Assembly (NCBI GenBank): GCA_011526275.1
Contig: WTJP01000019.1
Coordinates: forward strand, 1-11,656
DNA from: Candidatus Arcticimaribacter sp.
Lineage (GTDB): Bacteria; Bacteroidota; Bacteroidia; Flavobacteriales; Flavobacteriaceae
Direction of reading: 5' to 3'
Length of the DNA stretch: 11,656 nt
Shown one piece after another: positions 8,401 through 11,656 of this stretch. Within the stretch, counting starts at the first letter, position 1; the number at the start of each line of letters is the position of its first letter. The position numbers and the translations under genes were made by a program. Below the pieces are notes generated by a model. The model was given only the letters and a program-made list of their open reading frames with translations, made no database searches and had not been told where the DNA came from.

Positions 8401-11400
8401 GATCGGATGTTGAATTGATACTAGCCGTGATGGAAACCACCTGTGTGCCATCGACCAATAATTCATCTACAGAAGTGAGGGTCACCGTTTGTGCTGTATT
8501 CCAATTGGAGGGAGTAAACGTAAGACTCGTCACACCCAAAGTAACCTCGGTTGTGTCTAAACTTTGCACATCGACAATGACGTTGGTTAAAGGAGCTGCG
8601 GTTAGCACTACAGAAACGGTAGCTGTTTGTACATTTCCTTCGGTCAAAGAACCAGAAACCGTCCCAAGACTAAAGCCTGCAATTTCATCGTCTAAAATTT
8701 GAATGACGTAATTCACTGGGGTAATGGAATAGCAGTCGTCAGAATTTGCAGCATCGAGTTCAATACGAAAGGTTTCATAGTGATCTCCGTCGGCAATGGA
8801 ATCGTCCACGGTGGTAATCGTTCCCGTTTGTGCTACATTCCAATTGGAAGGGGTAAAAGTCATAGAAGCGGGAAAAACAGTCATTTGAGTCAAATCGGTT
8901 GACCTGAGATCATAGACCACATTTCCTGTGGGTTGGTCATCTAGGACAATAGAAAAAGTACTGGTATCGCTTCCTTCATTGAGTATTGCAAGGGTATTGG
9001 TAGAAGTAAAACCTCCATACACCAAATCAACCACCACTTCTAATCGGTTTTCACTTTGACGATACGACAGAGCTGTAGGGTCAGATAAATTCGCTGCCTC
9101 GGCATAATAGGTTGCTCCATCGACTAATACAGTTGTCCCATTGATGAAATTTCCTCCTGAAGCCGCATCAAACCAAACTAGATTAAAAGGATTACTACTT
9201 ACATCTGTTCTTGGGTTAACACCATCTGGTCTTGAAACGGAAATGGCCAAATCATTTAAGGTTGGTGTTGAAGCTGCACAAATTGTTTGTGTTGATACTC
9301 CCGATACTTCATTGATAGCAGTTGGTCTTAAAATCTCGTCTGCCATACAAATAGAACTGTTGTCAAAACGAACGCTATGCCGATTCTTTTTCCCTCCAGT
9401 TGATGCAGTAAAGCCCCAGTAGGCTATATTCGCTCCAATAACACTCACTAAATTAATCACCTTTGAATCCGCATAAACGGTTCCATCAGAATGGGTAAAT
9501 ACATAAGATAGGGTAGTTGTAGTTGGAGACCATTGAATTCTAAAGTCGTGCCATTGGTCATTTTCAACATCAATTATCTCAACAACGTCAGCAGACCCCT
9601 CTTGATTAGCACCTGTGTCACCATCTTCAACAAAACCAATATGGTCATTCCCACTGTCAGGATCAGGACCGTTTTCATAGGTGTCTATTTCAATAGCATA
9701 AGACGGATCAATTGGAGAGCCACCCCCATAACCTAATCCGCCCCCTGTAGAACCTTGACCTGTATCTAAATTCTGCAATACAAAAGCCAATCCATCTGCT
9801 CCTTGACCATTTTTATCGCCCAAATAAACCTCAACATCAATGGTAAACTCTACCCTTAAATCTAATTTTCGCTGATACCAAATTGAACCTGAACGCGCTC
9901 CATTGTCTGATGTGACTCTATATTCCCCTCCGGAGATATAAGAAGAATCATTGTTGTCAATAAACTCAGATACAGTGAAATTTCTTGTATCACAAGATTC
10001 AGGGTCATCGTCTTGATTTCGCACTTGCCGAATTTGATTCGCTAGCGGGTCAAATAGATCATTGGAGTTAGGGTCGTCGATGCTAAAAGTTAAATCAATT
10101 AATTTATCTCCATCGCGAACCGATTCATCCACCCCAGTAATCACGACAGTTTGGGTAGTATTCCAATTAGAAGCTGTAAAAACAAGCGTGGTCGTAGAGA
10201 GACTCACCTCAGCAGTGTTCGGGTTATTGATTAGTAGGGTTACATTCGAGGCTGGTTTTCGATCCAAGATTACATCAATCGAGGCGGTCACTGTCCCCGA
10301 TTCGTTGACTGTAATTAAACTCATAGGAGTAACGCTATAACCCGCGTCCTTGGGGTCGATATAATTCGCTATACCATCGCTGTCCTCATCTCCTAATAAT
10401 TCGACACTGTCGTTAAACCCGTCATCATCTGCATCTAGGTCAAGATAGTTGGGGGTGCCATCTCCGTCGGTATCTGTTACTGTTTCTGTAGCATCGTTAA
10501 TGCTGTCGCCATCCGAATCTAAATCCAAATAATTGGGCGTACTGTCGCCATCAGTATCTGCATTGGTCTCAACGGAGGTCAAGATGCCGTCGCCATCATC
10601 ATCATTGTCCAAAAAGTTGAGAATACCATCGCCGTCAGTATCGGCCGTTCCCCCCTCTGTTGCGTCAAGGATTCCGTCTCCGTCACTGTCTAGATCTAGA
10701 CTATTTTTTGTTCCATCGCCATCGGTATCAAGCGAACAAGCATTGGATGGTCGATCAAAAGAAACCGCATCAATCAAATTCCCTGAAGAACCAGCATCTG
10801 GGGTGTTAAAAAAGAAGGTCGTAGAAGTTTGACCGGCTGGTACTAGATAGACTCCAGAATAGAATTTCCACTGGCCATTCGTCGCATCTTCTTGATGCAA
10901 AATGGTTGAAGAGCTTAATGAGGTTCCAGCTTGAACCCATAGCGTCTCGGTATTAGAATTCCGCCCTTGATGTGCTACCGACCAAATGACATAGGTTCCA
11001 GGCACAGTAGCTAATTCTTGGTACAACGCACCGTTACTTGTAGCATTTATTTCTGCAAAATTCATCCCTCTAAAGGCATCTCGACCATTAAAATTATTCC
11101 CCCATATTTCAATAACATTTCCAGCGTCAGTCGTTTCCCAGCCATCAACACTACTAGCTTGAATGGACTGATAGGTGTTGGTCGCTACATTGCTTTCGAA
11201 ACTACCATTTTCTACTCCACCGTTGGGATAACCACATTCTACACTATCGAGAATACCATCATTATCGTCATCTGGATCAAAATGGTCGGCTATACCATCG
11301 CCGTCAATATCTTCAAATACATAGGGATCGGTTCCCACCGTAATTTCGTCTTGGTCATCTAGCCCATCGTTGTCCGAGTCGGTATCCAAATGATCTGGTA

Positions 11401-11656
11401 TACCATCGTTGTCGCTATCGCGAGCTTGTTCAACCCGTATATTGTCCATGTATTCATCCACCGAAAAACCAAAGGCTGCAGACGCTAACCAAGAATAATC
11501 GCTTACAGGACCAAGATCAATATCTTCATCTTCTATCGCGGCACCCAGTTGCCCACTCGCGTACTTTGCCACACTATTGTGCGCCATTAAACTCCATACA
11601 TTTGAGGTATTATTGGCTTTAAAGAAACTGGTTTCTTGACGAAACCAACCTGCCGT
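5123..11656 (-). CDS. Giant T9SS-secreted modular adhesin, 5'-truncated by window edge
   Basis: This is a SprB-like giant surface protein; 2177 residues are visible. The frame stays open to the right edge (residues TAGWFRQETSF and on), and the ATG at 11587 has no signal peptide behind it, so the true start is outside. Numbered from that ATG: an unidentified domain end (1-54), thrombospondin type-3 repeats (55-117), a DUF642/galactose-binding-like domain (124-279), more type-3 repeats (284-413), a Calx-beta-like repeat (419-527), an L-type lectin domain (533-745), an Ig_7-like domain (765-857), eight Calx-beta-like repeats (858-1778), type-3 repeats (1778-1950), an Ig-like segment (1955-2058) and a type-B T9SS sorting domain (2059-2154; IPNAFSPDGDGVNDRWEI near its start, GFIYIKRRN at its end). 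Expected location is the cell surface, with roles in adhesion or gliding. The co-transcribed PorP/SprF protein is the probable secretion partner. Ligand unknown. Confidence 0.92.
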   Translation of the reverse strand, partial: TAGWFRQETSFFKANNTSNVWSLMAHNSVAKYASGQLGAAIEDEDIDLGPVSDYSWLASAAFGFSVDEYMDNIRVEQARDSDNDGIPDHLDTDSDNDGLDDQDEITVGTDPYVFEDIDGDGIADHFDPDDDNDGILDSVECGYPNGGVENGSFESNVATNTYQSIQASSVDGWETTDAGNVIEIWGNNFNGRDAFRGMNFAEINATSNGALYQELATVPGTYVIWSVAHQGRNSNTETLWVQAGTSLSSSTILHQEDATNGQWKFYSGVYLVPAGQTSTTFFFNTPDAGSSGNLIDAVSFDRPSNACSLDTDGDGTKNSLDLDSDGDGILDATEGGTADTDGDGILNFLDNDDDGDGILTSVETNADTDGDSTPNYLDLDSDGDSINDATETVTDTDGDGTPNYLDLDADDDGFNDSVELLGDEDSDGIANYIDPKDAGYSVTPMSLITVNESGTVTASIDVILDRKPASNVTLLINNPNTAEVSLSTTTLVFTASNWNTTQTVVITGVDESVRDGDKLIDLTFSIDDPNSNDLFDPLANQIRQVRNQDDDPESCDTRNFTVSEFIDNNDSSYISGGEYRVTSDNGARSGSIWYQRKLDLRVEFTIDVEVYLGDKNGQGADGLAFVLQNLDTGQGSTGGGLGYGGGSPIDPSYAIEIDTYENGPDPDSGNDHIGFVEDGDTGANQEGSADVVEIIDVENDQWHDFRIQWSPTTTTLSYVFTHSDGTVYADSKVINLVSVIGANIAYWGFTASTGGKKNRHSVRFDNSSICMADEILRPTAINEVSGVSTQTICAASTPTLNDLAISVSRPDGVNPRTDVSSNPFNLVWFDAASGGNFINGTTVLVDGATYYAEAANLSDPTALSYRQSENRLEVVVDLVYGGFTSTNTLAILNEGSDTSTFSIVLDDQPTGNVVYDLRSTDLTQMTVFPASMTFTPSNWNVAQTGTITTVDDSIADGDHYETFRIELDAANSDDCYSITPVNYVIQILDDEIAGFSLGTVSGSLTEGNVQTATVSVVLTAAPLTNVIVDVQSLDTTEVTLGVTSLTFTPSNWNTAQTVTLTSVDELLVDGTQVVSITASINSTSDPAFTSLATQTVSLNHLDNDTPGFTLSALTGTLTEASTQTASFTLVLDAQPSSDVIINLVLSPTDEVSSTQVSLTFTNTNWNATQTITLSSLDDFIIDGTINSTLTFTIDPSSAALFTSVGSQTLIVPNNDNEVAGFTLSPLQGGDLLEGDTATVSFTVVLDAEPNPGEFVILDIATLDATESQVNTTTAVLVFTAANWNISQTVSLTSVDDITLDGTVTSSITVSVSPFSLSPAFSALNTQTITVNTLDNDLPGFSITPVTGSLMEGSSATASFTVVLDVQPLTDVGVDFTSSDIGEINLVNPSTKTFTFSNWNVPQTVGLQSVDEYFIDGSQLVSITAAINPASNPGFLGVASQTISVTNADNDVASITLIPVDNLSSETGDSASFYLRLTAIPTADVQIDLRSLVPTEAVPTLSQVTFTPVNWNIPQLITVNGVNDSPPLSDGTQTVTIVTENISSTDVHFGAITNANAPHFVVMNQDDDAPGVLITLVDNNFKTNEAGNTVTLMFELLSQPAAGANVSIPLSLGAAVDEMTVNATSVLIQNADWNQPSLNQVTLTGVDDNLIDGTQMVQVITGSPNSADPVYANLSAASVADVVLYNLDDDAAGLMLTQPQVVSENGSTTTFTVALQTSILTTTTLLLTVDDSTEIQIDRQSLVFGPSNWKFPQTIGVTGLDDNLIDGDILSVIRLSIDPTNCDSFYCLLDQSSVLILNLDNDSDSDNDGIFDALDNCPFTFNPNQEDFDQDGLGDVCDDDRDGDGVENQQEIQDATDPDDPCSYLFQSITLARLDLGDCDNDQVPNTLDLDDDNDGILDSDEGFVDTDLDGIPDHLDLDADNDGCLDVLEAGFTDDDLDGLLGQSPITVDAQGRVTGHGGYVIPSDRDQNSSYDFQEYTPNLVWVTQPVSTIPFTNDIELSGEVSSPTFALYQWQINRGTTALPNWEDLQNSLIVEGSQTNRLRLTNATADYGGQEIRLVVFSSVNICQAPLISQVATIGPAEVIIPNAFSPDGDGVNDRWEIQGLDGGSAYQLSVYNRWETKVYETTNYQNDWTGTSNVQSFIGRDNNLPDGTYFYVLTWMDGTPPLTGFIYIKRRN
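5738..6256 (-). repeat. Thrombospondin type-3 repeat block, C-terminal (coding)
   Basis: Adhesin residues 1778-1950 are Asp-rich calcium-binding repeats. The block includes a near-canonical thrombospondin unit, DNCPFTFNPNQEDFDQDG followed by LGDVCDDD, and later DLDDDNDGILDSDEG and DTDLDGIPDHLDLDADNDG units. Family knowledge: these wrap around Ca2+ and form stiff, calcium-dependent spacers. They lie between the Calx-beta-like array and the Ig-like segment next to the sorting domain. Confidence 0.85.
6254..9016 (-). repeat. Array of eight Calx-beta-like repeats (coding)
   Basis: Adhesin residues 858-1778 hold eight tandem units of 111-122 residues. Each has the pattern hydrophobic-V-L-x-x-x-P, then L-x-F-T-x-x-N-W-N-x-x-Q-T, then a V-D-D or V-D-E turn with D-G, then a closing D-N-D. 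The NWN core recurs at 8837, 8498, 8159, 7805, 7460, 7124, 6758 (DWN) and 6410 (NWK), a spacing of about 336-366 bases. At DNA level the plus strand shows a recurrent ATTCCAATT at these positions. Such repeats form elongated, calcium-stabilised stalks. A ninth unit sits apart at 10007-10333. Confidence 0.85.
9017..9295 (-). other. Ig_7 (CHU_C-associated Ig-like) domain (coding segment)
   Basis: Adhesin residues 765-857 match the Ig-like domain often found with type-B sorting domains: TQTICAASTPTLNDL, then NLVWFDAASGG, then LVDGATYYAEA and a closing RLEVVVDL. It sits between the lectin domain and the long Calx-beta-like array, probably as a structural spacer. Confidence 0.7.
9353..9991 (-). 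other. L-type (legume-like) lectin domain (coding segment)
   Basis: Adhesin residues 533-745 form a bacterial L-type lectin. GADGLAFVLQ (596-605) supplies the ligand-contacting Asp598. AIEIDTYENG and DPDSGNDHIGF (631-652) give Glu633, Asp635, Asn639, Asp644 and His649, with the same spacing as the Mn/Ca site of legume lectins such as concanavalin A. The last strands, IAYWGFTASTGG then HSVRFDNSSI, are typical of the family. Glycan or glycoprotein binding is therefore likely; the specific sugar is not predictable here. Confidence 0.85.
10007..10333 (-). repeat. Isolated Calx-beta-like repeat (coding)
   Basis: Adhesin residues 419-527 are one more copy of the NWN-type repeat (SLSTTTLVFTASNWNTTQTV, then ITGVDESVRDGD, closing RNQDDD). 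It is separated from the main array by the lectin and Ig_7-like domains. Confidence 0.8.
10349..10738 (-). repeat. Thrombospondin type-3 repeat block, middle (coding)
   Basis: Adhesin residues 284-413 contain four to five Asp-rich units of about 34-36 residues built on DTDGDGTPNYLDLDSDGD followed by SINDATE and close variants. They should bind Ca2+ and act as a rigid spacer between the galactose-binding-like domain and the first Calx-beta-like repeat. One unit carries DGDST and another DGDSI in place of the usual DGDG, so a few loops may bind less well. Confidence 0.85.
10751..11218 (-). other. DUF642/galactose-binding-like domain (coding segment)
   Basis: Adhesin residues 124-279 begin with VENGSFESN and continue with VDGWETTDAGNVIEIW, AEINATSNGALYQEL, then VPGTYVIWSVAHQGRN and a closing NLIDAVSF. 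This layout resembles DUF642/carbohydrate-binding jelly rolls, so a polysaccharide or glycan ligand is plausible. Cysteines 118 and 284 bracket the domain. The assignment is by motif order only. Confidence 0.65.
11237..11425 (-). repeat. Thrombospondin type-3 repeat block, N-terminal visible part (coding)
   Basis: Adhesin residues 55-117 hold Asp-rich units (RDSDNDGIPDHLDTDSDNDG, DIDGDGIADHFDPDDDNDG) that follow an unidentified domain ending in DEYMDNIRVEQ. They lead into the galactose-binding-like domain. Confidence 0.85.

Noticed and set aside
6254..10333. Regularly spaced ATTCCAATT motifs suggesting a CRISPR-like or regulatory array
   Set aside because: The spacing is about 340 bases, the copies are short and always encode Asn-Trp-Asn in frame; they reflect protein repeats.
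10349..10738. Short GC-rich tandem DNA repeats that might be a minisatellite
   Set aside because: They encode thrombospondin type-3 calcium-binding units in frame with synonymous variation, so protein-level selection explains them.
7337..10832. Many plus-strand open frames of 60-140 codons opposite the adhesin
   Set aside because: They recur at the repeat period and are antisense shadows of the Calx-beta-like and Asp-rich repeats (for example Ser-Pro-Ser runs opposite the DGDG codons). None shows a signal peptide, domain or start context.

Overview
The window looks like a chromosomal segment from a gliding-type Bacteroidota, most likely a member of the Flavobacteriia. The evidence is a type IX secretion (T9SS) type-B C-terminal sorting domain, a PorP/SprF-family outer-membrane protein, a PD40-OmpA protein, signal peptides ending in Ala-Gln or Gly-Gln, a TonB-dependent receptor, and a possible TAnnTTTG-type -7 promoter box. 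No RNA gene, insertion sequence, CRISPR array or gene-free stretch over 300 bases was seen; nearly every base is coding.

Layout: (1) positions 17-2035 (+) encode a stand-alone TonB-dependent receptor of unknown substrate. (2) Positions 2032-11656 (-) hold a tightly packed three-gene operon, read right to left. First comes a giant secreted adhesin (5123 to beyond the right edge, at least 2177 residues visible, its N-terminus outside the window). Next is a PorP/SprF-type membrane protein (4197-5123), whose ATG overlaps the adhesin stop codon (TAATG). Last is an OmpA-family lipoprotein-like or periplasmic protein (2032-4194), starting 2 bases after the PorP stop. The receptor and the operon converge and share a TTAA in which both stop codons lie.

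The inferred working model follows the known SprB/SprF pairing. The adhesin is exported by T9SS through its type-B C-terminal domain with help from the co-transcribed PorP/SprF protein, and the OmpA protein ties this assembly to peptidoglycan. The adhesin is modular: thrombospondin type-3 calcium-binding linkers, a DUF642-like/galactose-binding-like domain, one Calx-beta-like repeat, an L-type (legume-like) lectin domain with an apparently complete metal site, an Ig-like domain, eight more Calx-beta-like repeats, another thrombospondin type-3 linker, an Ig-like segment and the sorting domain.

The most unusual item is the OmpA protein. A SPOR-like domain appears to be nested inside its OmpA peptidoglycan-binding domain, and a cadherin/Big_9-like domain sits between the PD40 propeller and that composite module. 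If real, this gives one protein two different peptidoglycan-recognition modules in the same operon as a T9SS adhesin.
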